Shown: piece by piece, positions 46,479-59,500 of the stretch
Position numbering within the stretch: position 1 is the first letter of the stretch
How the letters are laid out: each line of letters begins with the position of its first letter
NCBI GenBank assembly: GCA_024741835.1
Contig: JAENRP010000091.1
Span: 21,022-85,021 of the forward strand
Direction: 5' to 3'
DNA length: 64,000 nt
DNA from: Diplocarpon mali
Lineage: Eukaryota > Ascomycota > Leotiomycetes > Helotiales > Drepanopezizaceae
Made by a program: the position numbers and the translations under genes
Notes under the pieces: model-generated
The model's input: only the letters and a program-made list of their open reading frames with translations
Told to the model about the DNA's origin: nothing
Databases searched by the model: none

Positions 46479-47999
46479 TCAATTGGCGCTCGGTTGGAAG
46501 ACTTCTTGGACGACGTCACATATGACTCGCGCGGTGTACTCGGCATCCTCCTCGGTGATGTTGTAAGCTGGTGCCAGAATCACATGATCTCCGCTGATAC
46601 TATCAGATGTTCCGGCCCCCGGGTACGTGGTCATATTGAAGGGCGCCGAGGTGGCAGTATCGTGGACCTTCTGAGCAATGCCCATGTGCAGTTCAAAGGG
46701 TTCCTTGGTCTGCTTGTCTTTGACGAACTCGATGCCCCAGAACAACCCCCGTCCGCGGATGTCGCCGACGTTTGGGTGATCTCCCAGAAGAGCTTTGAGA
46801 CGCTTTTCCAGGTATGCCCCCTGAGCTCGAATGTTCTCCATGAGATTCTGCTCGCGCAAGATCTTCCGAACTTCGAGTGCCGCAGCGGCTTGAACAGGCA
46901 TGCCCTGGAAGGTTTGACCGTGGATGAACTGGCCACTACCGTTCATTAGAGCATCGACAACCTTTTGCGAGATCAGAACCGCGGCAATTGGTTGATAGCC
47001 AGCCCCAAGACCCTTGCCAATCGCCTGAAGGTCAGGAGCAACGTCCTTGTCCTGCTAAGCATGCAGAGTACCGCATCGGCCCATTCTGGACATGAGTTCG
47101 TCTAGAATGAAGAGAGCCCCGTGCCTGTGGCAAACGTCTCTCATGGCTTTCGAATAACCGGGCACCGATGGGACACAGCCCAGCCCAGCGCCCACGACTG
47201 GTTCTGCAATGAAAGCAATGATTGTCTCCGGGCCCAGCTCCTGGAACTTGGCCTCCAGCTCTGCTGCTTTTCTGGCCACGAATGCAACGTCAGTCTCTCC
47301 GACCCGGCGCTGCCTATACGCATTGCAAGGAGATACATGATACACGTTATCCATGAGGAAGTGCTTTTATGGAGCTCTCCGAGCGACATGGCCAGATATA
47401 CCCAGGGCTCCAATCGTGGTAGGAGTGCTCGCGGGCAATGTAGTTCACGCGAGCAGTTTGCTTGTCATTCTCGTAGAAGTACTGGCGAGAGAGCTTGATA
47501 GAAGACTCCATTGCCTCGGAGCCTGCAAGTGTTAGTTTGAAGCTCTTGCTTGGATCGTGATACATTTACCTGAGCCGGTCAGATAGACTCGGGCCATCTT
47601 TCTATCTGTGCCATCTATCAACTCCTTGCACAATTCTTCCACTATTTCGGAGCCCCAGAATGTCGAAGCGAGGTAGGGGACACCTGTATTCATCTGGCCT
47701 GCAATCGCGTCAATGACTCTCTTATTTCAGTGTCCCAGGCACGATACCGCGGCACCGGAAGTGGCATCAAAAATAGTTCGGCCATCCGTGAGATGGAGAT
47801 AGTTGCCTTCGCCCCTCTCAACAGCCGGGAAAGACCTGTGGAGATGACGGTCAAGTACGAACTCAGTTTTCTTCCGGTCGTCTCGCGAGGCTGATCCGTT
47901 TGCTCTGGTAGAGTAGTCTTTAGCGAGACGTCCGCCTTTGTAGGGATGCGCAGTAACAGTCTCTGTTTTAAGGAGTTCAGAGGTAGCGGATGGAGCCAT
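46479..47999 (-). pseudogene. Broken class-III PLP-dependent aminotransferase
   Basis: Start MAPSATSELLKTET at 47999; one 47-nt intron (47569-47523) is intact. The enzyme family transfers amino groups using pyridoxal phosphate. Recognisable blocks: YLHLTDGRTIFDATSGAAV, TGSGSEAMESSIKLSRQYF, IAREHSYH, DNVYHVSPCNAYRQR, FIAEPVVGAGLGCVPSVPGY, FILDELMSRMGRCGTLHA, AIGKGLGAGYQPIAAVL (PLP lysine) and FIHGQTFQGMPVQAAAAL. Four lesions interrupt it: TGA at 47729-47727 (family Gly), a frame break at about 47418 consistent with an 8-nt deletion after HSYH, TAA at 47369-47367 (family Tyr) and TAG at 47057-47055 (family Trp). Residues between the lesions remain well conserved, so inactivation looks recent. 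No splice choice avoids all four. Confidence 0.88.
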
Positions 48000-50900
48000 G
48001 CTTGAGGTGTTTGGAGGAAAATGATTAGGGAAGAAATAGGTTATGGGGAAATCCAAAGTCAATCGACAAGAATCAAGTCGAGTAGATAGCCCTCAGAAAC
48101 CAAATTGATCATGGAGGGGGGGGAAGAATGAATTGCAGCAAGTTGATGAGAGACAATCGGGCATTTCATGTCGTCTGAATTGCCTCTTGATCGTGGAAGA
48201 TGGCAAGAGCCTGGGACTTGGAAAGCAGGAGGGCTTGTTTAAGTATGGATCAAGAAGGCGGCTGCGGCTCCTAGCAGACCGGACCCGGGCGCAGCGCCGG
48301 CTAACAGAATGGGAAAGGTAATAGCGAGATGCAGAAGTAAAAAGGTATAATAAGAATTGAAAGGTGGGATTCGAGAGAACGAGTCGACCGCTGGTAGCTG
48401 GCAGATCATAGACATGGATATCCATACACATATTGGAGACACATTCCCTTACGGAGCACACCACAAGGGCCAAACTAGCCTTTGATCCAGTTGCATGTGA
48501 CATGTTTGTTTACTCTTAGGTGGTATACCTTAAGTCTAAGGCTGCCGTCCGGCAATAGCTGTATTAGCGCGCAGGTGCGTGTCTATGAATGACTCGCTTA
48601 AACTTCCCGCCTCCACATCCATACCTTGGCTTGTGGGACATCGACATCCACAACGACTTGACCTTCAACGTCAACTTGATCCTTGTTGGTATTACATTAG
48701 GTGATTGTGCGCACAGTTGAAGCTTCTCGAATACTTTGTATAGTATTTGGGTGTAAAAGCTTGCTCTCGAAGCTATTCCTCGAGAGCGTGGAGTAAACAC
48801 AGTATTTGCCAAGCCTCATTTGTCATGTGCCTGATCACATGACCTATATGCCGACAATCCTCGACTTCAATATCGTGAGGCGCTGGTTGCTTCCCTACAT
48901 TACAATGCACCGCACACATCGCATCACATCATATCGCGTCGCTTCGCCGCCGCCACTCTACCGGCCTCCTGCTCATATTTAGGGACTTAACGAGCTTGCA
49001 TTTACCTGTCGGTGCCACCCATCCCATCCCATCCTATATCCGGAAGTACGTCTTCTTGTGCATGCTGCTGCATGCTGGATCTATACTTCTGTCAAACCTT
49101 GGGCAGCAACCTGGGTCAAGATCGGTCCGTTGATCTCTTCCCGTGACATCTAACCATCCAATCCCCTCCCCGACCATGTATCGTCGGCGACGAGCTTGTT
49201 GACGACTCCCCGGCGGTAGAGCGCGTCGTCTCTCGGCTGAAGTACAACGGCCCCCGCTTGCCGAAGCGTGATGAAGTATGTATCTCAAGCCCAACCTTAC
49301 GGAACTCCAACATCTACATGCTCATCAGCGTTATCGTCGTCGCTGCGCACGCCACCTCGCCATCCCCTACCGTTTTCCGGGAGTTGATTTAGTCACATCT
49401 CTATTCTTCTGCTGATCTTCAAACTCCTTATCGAGACTCCCTGCCCTTGAAACATATCAAGGAAGCTAGTTGCAAGAGCCAGCCCATGCGACTCACAGCC
49501 AACCGTCCAGGAAGTTCTTCTTTTTCCCTTTGAGTCCCGAACGAGATTTACACTTCCTGGCAATAAGTGGTACCATTCCTGTTTACATAGCTTCCCGGGC
49601 GGCCAGGATGTGAAGTAAAGGAAGCAGTGCAGAGTATCGCGGGCAGGCAATCCAGACAGTCAGTTTTGGTAACTTCACGCATGTGCGGTGGTGCATGCAA
49701 AACATATTTGATGCCTTGATTTTATCCAAGCATTTCTCTTGTTCTGACGGTGAGACACTGGGACGTCAACTACCGAGGGGATATATAGCGGGTAAGCTTG
49801 TGGTGATTGACGGCATTGGTCGTGAGCACCACAGTCCGTCTAAAGACCTCGGCAGTCGGCGCCATGGAGATCCTGCGTCATCTTTTCATCCGAATTTCTA
49901 CTGGCTCGAGCGGTCAACCAGTACTTTTCAACTATTGAAGAAATTTATACCATCTTCGCTGTCGTCTCACTCTCATGCGCATACCCCGGAACCCTGCATC
50001 GATGGGACTGAGCGGTGTCGAAGGCCAAGCAGTCGGTCAAAGGCTTCGGTACTTTGCCCTCCATCTCTTGTCTCGCCGACCCGGACCTGTCTTAGCTTGG
50101 AGCATGCTTCCCTTTCGTCGGCCGGGGGGAAAGGTAGAGCAACGTGACGGCAATGCTGCAGCATCCGAGCAATCAGGAAGCAGAATTGCGTGGCTTACGG
50201 AGAAATCCTGTCGGTTGCTTCAATCAGTCACAGGTCACTATCAAAGACTCCGGACAGCTTTCTCACTGATAGCCTTTTGGTAAAAATCAACATCTGATTG
50301 CCTGCCAAGAAGACTAACGATTTCGGGTCAATTTCAAGCGGCCCTAACACGTAATAAGGCTCTTATTTTTTTCCCTTCTCCTTTTCTTTTTTTCAAGACT
50401 TCTCCAAGCAAGGGCATGTTCATGCAGACGCCTTTATCCGCATGATCGTTTGCAGAACAGTCAGGACTCAAAGTGTCCAGGGTATTAGCTGCCGCTACTC
50501 TCCACCACTCGAAAGCACAAGCCCGAGTAAACATACGCTTGCACGTCACATACCCCGTCCAACAGTAGGACACTTCACCAGTAGCGCGGGTAAGATACAC
50601 GCAGACGCCAAGTCTCCACAGCACAATCGACAAGATGGAATAGCTCGCAGTCTTCCTGTAATGCTTCGGCCCGCTCAATCCCCTGGTCCACTCAAGACAC
50701 GTACAGATAGACGTCTGGACGCATCTACTGTACGTGACAGGCCTACCGAGGCAGCTGCGTCGCTGGCCCAGGGAGGGTTTCCCACGTCGATTCCTTTGCT
50801 GAAGCCTCCCAGATGTGATGGGTACACGGAAGGAAGCCACGTGCAACCCGACAGCCGTGAGCGGATGATGATTTTGTTTTCGTACTGAATCAGATTACTC

Positions 50901-51565
50901 GTGGATGAGTCATCTTCGCTGTACGTCGGGGAATTGTTCGAGTGCATCTGCGAGGTTTGTGGTTGCGGCGTACTGGAGTCAAAAGACGGCCAAGAAACTG
51001 TAGCGGCCCAGCATGCTGTCAAAGCCACGCCATGAATATTACTTGGTCAGAAAATGTAAATGCCAATCATCAAATCACACGCACAGATCAATCTCCATGC
51101 ATTCTTAAACGTCAAGACTCGATTGAGAAGAAGTATCTTTGGCTGCTCAGCACATGCTCGCAAGTAGCTACATAGCAACGGGAAGAGAGCAACCGACCAC
51201 GCGATACACGATGTCTCCGACGTCGCAAGACACTGGCGCAGAAACACAATGGTTTGCCTTGTTTCTCCGTACTCCATGCGAAGTAGTCTTGTTACAAACC
51301 CCATGGCCGAGAATGACCATCAGATGACCACCCTCGCTAAGTGTAATGTATTGTAGCAGCAGATCGGGAGAAACACGACAGGACGTGAGATGAGGCCTAC
51401 CCTACATCCAACCAAACCCAGCGGAGAAACACACAAGTTTCCAATGAGACCATGCGTGCGAAGCAAACCAACCCGGCCATCACCTTTTTTTTTTCTTTTT
51501 TTTTTCTTTTTTTTAGAAATACACAAACATTAGTTGGGGGCGGAGCCTGGAGATGAGGGGGATGT
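48000..51565. other. 3.6-kb interval without a supportable gene
   Basis: Lies between the aminotransferase start (-) and the forkhead gene stop (-). A minus-strand promoter for the aminotransferase should be near 48000-48300. An ATG-less open stretch at 49190-49280 (+) reads VGDELVDDSPAVERVVSRLK and could be a gene fragment, but I do not recognise it. A T/C simple tract is at 51484-51514. Confidence 0.45.
51484..51514. repeat. Poly-T tract interrupted by C
   Basis: Three runs of about ten T separated by single C bases, just downstream of the forkhead gene stop codon on the minus strand, where it reads as poly-A. It probably lies in or beside the 3' untranslated region. Confidence 0.85.
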
Positions 51566-53697
51566 TCAAGTACGACCAGTACCGGCGACGGCGACTCCAG
51601 CGGGAGTGGGGGCATGGTAGGAGCTGATGGTTTGAAATCCTCTGTGATAGTGATCAGTAACAATTCGCAGATGACTTCAAGAAGCTGTTTACCGAGTGAG
51701 ATCAAAGCCTTGGTCTTCCTCATCTTCAAAATCTTCGGGTACATCTTGCTGAACGGGTATGGTTTCGCGGGTTGGACTAGCGGCACGCTTTCTACAAGCT
51801 GGGGCTGGGCTGCTGCTTGGTGGAACAACGGGCCCGGCTGCTGAGCCTTTAATTGGACTCAAGTCGAAGGCTGGACCTTTCATGGGTGTGCTTCCGATGT
51901 CCGCGTATTTCCAAAAGGGAGCTGGAGAACTGGTTGGCATATGTTGACTCGGTCGTTGAGCTGTGCTTGGAGGAGCAAGACGGGGATGAACACGATGGGG
52001 GGCAGGGGTTACGAACGAGCTTTCTTCATGCACCATTGACGAGGAGAGAGTTGGACTTCCAGGCGCGTTGTCCGAAAGACCGAACGAGTTTCCCGCGTGC
52101 CTCTTGTGTCGCGGAAGTGGACTACCATCGCCAGGAATGTCCTCCTCGCTGGGCCGTGCCACCAGTTGTCCTCCACGATCGGGCGTGAATTGCGGATCAT
52201 TGGACCGGAATGAGCTCAAGGCAGGCGAAGCGAGACGAGGTTCGGCCTTGAGCTTCTGGGAGTACTCCTTCTTGAGGCCGAAGGCAGCTGGAGAGCCGGT
52301 GCTTGGCGAGCCTCGATGTCCTCCTCGACCACCACGGTAGCAGTTCCTGGCCATATCATCACGCATCTCCGGCACAATATGCCACTTCATGCCTTTACCA
52401 GGTTCATCGGTTTCGCGGGCGACCTTGGAGAATGCTTTGTTAAGAGACAGGTTGTGTCTAATGGAGTTCTACAAACCAAATCAGCATTATTGAACGCGCC
52501 ATGGTCTCGCGGAACATAAACTTACCTGCCATCCACTGGGCACCTGTGCACGGTAATAAGCGTACTTATCGGTGATGAAGTTGTAGATTCCCGCGAGAGT
52601 AAGCTTTTCGCCCTCGGCGTCGAGAATCGCCTGACTGATAAGTTGGGCGTAACTGTAACATGGCTTCAAATGCCCATTGGACTCTAGACTGTAGTCGACA
52701 TCTTCGGGATTCATGAGCATAGTCCCGCCAGGATACCCGGGAGACTTCCCTGCTGAGTACGGCGTCTTTCGGAATTCGAGCGGGGTGCCTGCACGTCGGT
52801 ACTCGGGAGGTGCTGGAGCAATAGGCATTTGACCGTTGACGGAGTGCAAGTGACCCGAAGAAGTCGAGCCAATGGAGCCGTCCTGTGTGTTGTCATCATA
52901 CGGTTGGATGAGGCCAGCTCGTTGAAGATATCTTTCGTGTACTTGTAGAGAGCCATTCGCAGTAGGCATGATCCACATCATTTCGACACCACCAATCTCA
53001 ATTACCTCTCCGTTGACCAGCGTATGACGATCCCCCCGGCGCAAGCCTACATCGTCCACCTTGACACCATTGCGGCCGCACACAAGCAACAGCCAGCTCT
53101 CAGAGTCGCTATCAAAATATATCTCAGCGTGCGATCGCGACACTACCTTGTTTGGTCCAAGATCAATATGAATTCCTATATCCCTCACAGGGGCAGAGGG
53201 TGTTGTGTCTTGCAGAGTTTCGATGCTGCCTGCTGGAACGGCATTCTCGCCCTCTGGAGGTCGTCCGATGAGGACTTTGATCATAGTCACGTAGAATGAC
53301 CAGTCTTTGCCAGCCAATTTTGCATAAGCAGTGACCGACTGGTTCTCAGCCTGGTTGAACTTCTCATTGGAGTGTTCCTTGGCAACTTGCACCAGTCGTG
53401 GGGGAAGAACGAGGTGAGGTACGACCATTTCGATCAATTTCTCGTCGTCCATCTCGAGGCCGGCGCGGTCGACAGGCAGGGGTTGTGGGGTCGGCGTCGG
53501 TGGTTCGGGGACAGGTTCTTCGGGTTGTTCTTCGACCTTGGGAGTGCATTAGCCTTGTCGTTGTGTGTTGGACCTGACCGACTTACTTTCTCCTTCTTTC
53601 TTCTCTTTGCGGGGCGGGATGGCGAGGAGTCGGGGACCTCGATGTCTTTATTGACTTCCCGACGCGGACGAACCGAGCGCTTCGTAGAAGGAGGCAT
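51566..53697 (-). CDS. FHA and forkhead domain transcription factor (Fkh1/2-like)
   Basis: Exons 53697-53587, 53536-52526, 52468-51693 and 51623-51566 give 651 residues. The start MPPSTKRSVRPRREVN was chosen over an in-frame ATG 78 nt upstream because it opens directly into the basic nuclear-targeting segment (PAKRRKKEK). A forkhead-associated domain spans about 120-220 (VLIGRPPEG, VSRSHAEIYFD, GRNGVKVDD). The winged-helix forkhead domain spans about 318-415: KPCYSYAQLISQAILDAEGE, then LAGIYNFITDKYAYYR, QNSIRHNLSLNKAFSKVARE and KWHIVPEM; an intron falls just before the recognition helix. The FHA-forkhead order is that of yeast Fkh1/Fkh2, cell-cycle and developmental regulators that bind RTAAAYA sites. 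The rest is Ser/Pro-rich, ending SYHAPTPAGVAVAGTGRT. Which of the two paralogues it matches is not decided. Confidence 0.95.
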
Positions 53698-56535
53698 GGT
53701 GTCGATGGCACCTTTGCTGATGACGTCAACGCGTGCGAAGAATGGGACTCGATCGAGACTGGCAAACGCAGACATGTCAGCGTTTTATTGAGGGTAGCAG
53801 GACAGGGCAAGGCAGGGCAGAAAGGAGGGAAGGGGGGGGGGCGCCAGCTTGCGACACTGTGTTCATTCAATCGATTGACCAACCTCGGTGAATTCTAAGA
53901 GCACGTCCGGTGCTACTTATGGCTGCGGTGCTCAATAGCAAACAATGCCGTTGTACGCCTTGACAAGGTAGTAGCCGTGGTGGTGGTCGTGGCTGGAGAC
54001 CTCTATTTGCTGTGTAGTCGTGATTGAGGTTTGCAACGCGGGCGCGTCAATTCCTTACTAAAATCTCGTTTATCGAAATCAAACTCTATCGCCGCCTCAC
54101 AGCAAGGCTATGAATCGTGAATCGAGCTGCAGCGTGGCAGTCAAGCTCAACCTTGAATGTGTCGAGATTCCCGCGAACAAGGACTTGGAATCATTTGTTG
54201 TTGGAAAACGGAGAGGTGCCGTGGATAAATAGATAGATTAGGCGCGAAAAAAAAAACAGTCCAGTTCGGAAACCAAACCACACCAAAACTAAACAACCCG
54301 TGACCTAACCGAGCTCTCGTAGCTGGGAAGGGACTAGGGGGGGAGGGTAAAAGCTGTTTCAGTAATTGTTTGGACCGCTATGCAAACAATGAGTCAGAGA
54401 CACACAGGTACTATTTCTTTTGGCGAGGCTGACTCCAAGTGGGAAAAAACAATTGGGATTGCCTGGAAGACAGCACTTACTGGCTGAGGATTTGGTAAAC
54501 AAAGTCTCGGCAAACTTCTCGACCCCCGTGACGAAGTTCAAACTCTGAGATAAAGCTCAACCTAGGTAAGGCATTGATCTTGCGGATTGGAATTACGCAT
54601 ACATGGGAATCTTTTACCATTAATTTTACCATTGTTTGTGTGTGTTGGTGGGTGTAAATATTGACATCGTGATGTAAGCGATGAACGTGGCTCGGGGCTA
54701 TGACGCTCATTTAGTACGGGCTTGAGGTCATTCAGGACCTAGCCTCACTCTAGACGCCTCTAAGAGATCAGATATTCTTGGCTTAATCCGCTAGCATACG
54801 TATCCTACTCCTCAGGAGTTCCGTTGTCCTGTGTTTTTTTGGCAGCCGCGGATGTCTGATTCGATGAGTGTATGCTCGGTTCTCAATTTCAATACCCGGT
54901 GCCTTTCTTGGCAGAGATTACGGCCACCAACCTGCTTTGTACTTACGAATCTTAGGGTTGAGGTTAGGGTTACCAATTTGTACGGATGAGATTCGCGAAA
55001 ATGAATGTAATACATATAACTTGGCAAGTTGGATACAGAACTTTGCTGCCTACTCGTACGGCTTTACTACAATACGTTTTAATACTAAAGACCGAGTAAC
55101 TATTTTCTGACGGGTGTTATAGCTAAGAACATATTGCTACTAATATTCTAAGTGAGCTACAATTATAGAGCTTTAATTCTTTGCAGGAAATGACTTCTTT
55201 ATTGGTCAAGGACTATAAGATATATCAAATTTTTTATCCGACTCAAAATATAGTAGCAGTATAGTTATACGATCTGTTAAAGAACAACTGAGGGAGGCGA
55301 CTACTCAACACCTACGACACACGCGGTATCTCCTACGAACCTGCAGACTCCTTAAGAGTTTGCAGAGCTAAGCCTGAGTCCTTTTGATTATAAAATAATC
55401 AAACCCTAATTCGAATGAAGTTAGAGCTTTCGAAAATGTCGTTACACTTTTTTCTCTCTTTATGATACTACCTCTATACAAATACCCTTTACTCTCGACC
55501 TTTACTTTGCGTACTCTAGAATTGTTGATATACCTAGGACTAAAGGAAAGGCTTAGTAAAGAATATAAAGGGGAAAAATGCGAGTTAGAGTATAGAAGCA
55601 GGAAGAGGAGGAGAAGTACTTGATATAAGCAAATAGAAAGCCGCTATCAGCATAAAGGGCTTATGTTAGAGTAAAGAACCCGAGGCAAGTCTGTTTACCA
55701 AGGCACCTTTTAAGAACGTACTCGCCCAAGACTTATAGGGAATAACTGTTAACTGAGGTATATATTAGACTCTTATCTCTAATTAGAAACCATAGCTATA
55801 ATAAACTGAATTGTGAAGATATAAGGATTTTTAGGCAAAATTCTTATTATTTATAAGTCCGACTAGAGCGTTTTTCGCTTATATTAGAAAGTTTAGAACT
55901 CATGTGGTATATCAAAAGGAAAATACTAGTCTTTGACATTTAAACATCTTGTGATAAAGTCCGGCAGGCAAGTAGCACGCTTCAGTATTTAATTTGATAG
56001 GCAAAATACATTCTAATCATTTCCGCGAATTGCAACCATAGAGAGTGGTTCGCCGTTATTCATGCTTAGCCAGTGAAGCTTGGAATGGATTTCATAGTGA
56101 GAATACCATATTTCATAGAGCCCGAAATGGTCAAAGATGTCAGGGAAGTTGAAGAGTGTAGAACTGTGTTTTGAATTAATACCATTCTCGCCGAGGTAAA
56201 CTGAGAACATTCATCCGAAAGAGGAGATGTCTTTGATTACAAATGAGCTAGACCATATGGACAGATCCTATATTACAGATAGGCGGTAGGTAAACCTCCG
56301 CTTTCGGCCGTGAAAGCGAATTTCCAAGTACATTTGACAGACAAAAACAAACTGTCAGCAAACTGCAGAGCCTGGACAGTAGACCGTACAAGTATACACG
56401 ATTCAGAACACAAAATATCGGTAGATTGTAACGGTTTCAGACAAAGCTTACGCCACCCAATGCTTCCCCCACTGCCGTGGATTTTCTAAACCCTCACTAC
56501 GCTAGCCTTTTTTTTTCCGTGGCTTTTTCTTGGTA
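53698..56535. other. Intergenic region with AT-rich island
   Basis: The left third is the forkhead gene promoter and leader (G-run 53831-53840, A-run 54248-54256). From about 54.9 kb base composition changes sharply to AT-rich (see separate entry). No intact gene is present. Confidence 0.55.
54900..56420. other. AT-rich island, possible decayed repeat
   Basis: By eye this stretch is much richer in A and T than the genes on either side, with many in-frame stops and TpA-rich words, as expected of a repeat mutated by fungal RIP. A minus-strand frame at 56210-56013 reads KLHWLSMNNGEPLSMVAIRG, loosely like an ankyrin repeat. Two TTAGGG units (54952-54957, 54964-54969) lie at its left edge. No transposase or terminal repeat could be recognised. 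Confidence 0.5.
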
Positions 56536-59500
56536 CTATACAGCGCTTGATGTGCCTCGTCGCTTTGGATTGCTGCGGCCGGGTGTGCGCTTCTTAGGTG
56601 TGGTAGTCTTTTGGTCGGTACCTTCAATGTACTTGAGCAGTTCATCGATGCTGCGGGAATCGAGTCCTTTGTATGGATCACGGCCAGAGGTGGCTTGTGT
56701 CGTTTGCCCGACTTGTGGCTGCGGCTGGGTTCTTCCTATAGTGATGCCGGCACGGATACGACGCGCTTGGACATCTTTCGCGTGTTTGGCGATCGATACA
56801 GCGTTTTGCGTCAGTTGCTCGAGCCAGCTCTCGGCTTCCTTTGTGTTCTTGTCGTTCGGGCCGAGGGCAGCGAGAAAGATGTTAAATGATTCGCGCATGC
56901 GATTCACGGCAGATCTGGCATCTTGGTCGAGAGCCAACGCTTGCGCGAGCTGGAATAGGAGGGTTGCGGCATTGATCGACTCTTTACCGTAAACGGATTC
57001 GCAGACTTTGAGGGAGGCCTCGAACCAAAGACGGGATTCGTGATACTCCTTAAGACCTTGAAGCATCACGGCTGCGTTATTGATGGTGGTAATAGAATCG
57101 GGATGGTTAGGGCCGAAGATAACCTTCCAGAGTGCCAAGGCATGCTTGATGTAGACCAAAGCTTGCTTCGTTTCGCCGCTGGCGTGAAGGAACAGTCCTA
57201 GGTTGAGATAGGCGAGGAGTGTCTCGGCATTGTCAACACCAATGGTTCGTTCAGAGACAATGACCGCCTTGCGAGCGAGCTCAACGGCGGCTTCCTTCTC
57301 CTCCAACTGATAGTACAGCATTGACAAGGTATTGTACACCCGAGCAACTTCAGGGTGGAGGATACCATAGATCTGCTCATGCAGTGAGAGCGACTCCAAA
57401 AGCAGATCTTGACCGAGCTTTTTCTGATTTTGCATGATTGATATCCGGCCAGCTTCAAGAGCTTCTTCAGCTAGCGAGCTTCGTGGTGAGGCTTCCTTGA
57501 TGACTGGGACAATGTTCAGAATATCATCCGGAGTGAATGTGTGAGGCGTCGAGGTCTTCGCCGAGGCAAGAGATGCCGGTGATCCATCACGAGCCTTCTT
57601 CTTCTTCTTGCTGCTGGTCTTCTCTCCGTTTGGAGAATTATCTTTCACGTTACCGTTCGCAGCCGGTACAGACTCCTCATTCGTAGGTTGGACTGTGAAG
57701 TGATAGTTCTTCATCTCAAGCTGCAAACCAAGCCTGAGGGATACTTCTCGAAGAAGCTGTACATGCTTGATGCCGGAAACCCAGTTTTCTTCGATGGTGT
57801 ATTGGTAACGTCGGAGAATCTGGAGACCAATCTCGTCTCGCAAACTGTCTGGGGAAACCTTCAGAAAGGCGAGATCTGCCTCCGGGTACAGCGTAACCAT
57901 GCACTCATCAATCTCGGCCTTTGGGTTGGCATTGAGGCCAGTTCCAAGTAAGCAGTTGAGGAGGTGGGCAATGCAAGAGGATGTAAGTGGGATGGGTAGG
58001 TATCTGAGATACTTGCTGGAAACGTGCTTAAAGGCTCGGGAAATCATCTCCTGGATGGTGAGGATCCTCAGAGATTCGAGTCTCTTGTCTTCGGCGAGCG
58101 CAGCAAGCTTACCCAGGTATCTGATATTGATCCCACGCTTGTGCAAAAGTCGGCTCAACGATTGACCGTCCATTGGGAAGCCAACATCGCCCTCCTTAAG
58201 GTCACTGATGAGCTCCGGAAGAACAGTCTCTCTGAGAAATTCACAGGCAAGCTTGACTTCCTGCTCGTCCTTTACCAGATCTTTCTTGTCCTCGTCGGTC
58301 TCTGGCACTTGACCACTGAACGTATCAGGGTTGAGTGCAAATGCGAAGTCGGAGATATCGACTCTCTCCTTGTCAAGGTCGGTGGTCTCCTCGGTTATGG
58401 CAGCAGTCTCACCTTCAGCAGGAGCGTCTTGAGCTTCTTCCTTCGGTGTATCCGCACTAGCCTCACTCTCGATCGCCTTTACTTCGGCCTTCTCTAGTTG
58501 CGCGGCACGTCGTTTCGCCAGCTCCCCGTTAACCCACCCACGCATCTTGGATTTCCAATAAGCCTCGACAAGCTCTGGTCTGAGGACTGTCATTCTGTGA
58601 GGATAGGCGCTCTTGCTGGCTCCGTTGACCTGCTCAGGGCTGCCGATCGCCGTGCCGTACTCCTCCATCCAAGCAATATCTAAAGGAGTGATTCTGTACA
58701 GATCCAGAACATACTTTCGGCCGTCAGTGCCCAATAGGCCTTTGGTTTCCACACTACCCTCGAGCACGTGCTTCTTGCCGGCCTTGTCCCATACCGCATG
58801 CCTCTTGACTTTGAGAGACCTTGACAGTTTCTCGAAAACAGGGACGAATCGTTCGTCGGAGGCAACAGCATCCTTGCCATCCGCCGCACCGTAGTCGATC
58901 TGGTTCTCTCCAGGGTCGCGTTGCTTGAAAATACCAGGTACGATGCTTTGGCCCACCAGTCGCTTGCCCATATAGTCGATTACAACTGTTCCGGGGGTGA
59001 ACAGGCCATCAATATCCAATTGGTTGACCATTCGAACACCCATGACATCCTTGCCTGTGGCCACTCTGGCAGCCTCATCTCCACCTTCCGAAGCAAATGT
59101 TCCCACACCATCAGCACCAAAGGAAAAGAAAACGTTGTTGTACACGAATATTTGAGCATCTTTCCCCTCGGTCGGGTTCAGAGGGGCGACTTCTCCTCTG
59201 GCAACCAAAATAGCACCCCTAGCAGCTGCCTCGTTGTAATCGGCGAAGAGTTTCGAGGTCAGTCGCTCACGGAACACACGATCCTGAACGGTTTCCTTTG
59301 GTAGTTCCCGGGTTGATTGAAACTCCTCGTTCCAGTCCCTCAGAGTCTCTGTGTTCTCGATGCCAGAAATCAAGTAGTTTTCCTGTGTTCTTGTGATATC
59401 AGACGAGTGCGAGACCAGAGGCGATGTGGAATTCGGGACAATCCATGGGCTCGCAGGAGTAGAATTTGTAATTTGGAAAGTTCCCAGAGGTTCCTTCAGG

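Noticed and set aside
49190..49280. ATG-less plus-strand stretch VGDELVDDSPAVERVVSRLK with KYNGPRLPKRDEV after it
   Set aside because: It reads like real protein but has no start, no clear splice partners and no family I can name; kept only as a remark in the interval entry.
54952..54969. Two TTAGGG units suggesting an internal telomere
   Set aside because: Only two copies separated by six bases; too few to call a telomeric repeat.
56013..56210. Ankyrin-like frame on the minus strand
   Set aside because: One poor repeat in AT-rich DNA with no continuation; not called as a gene.
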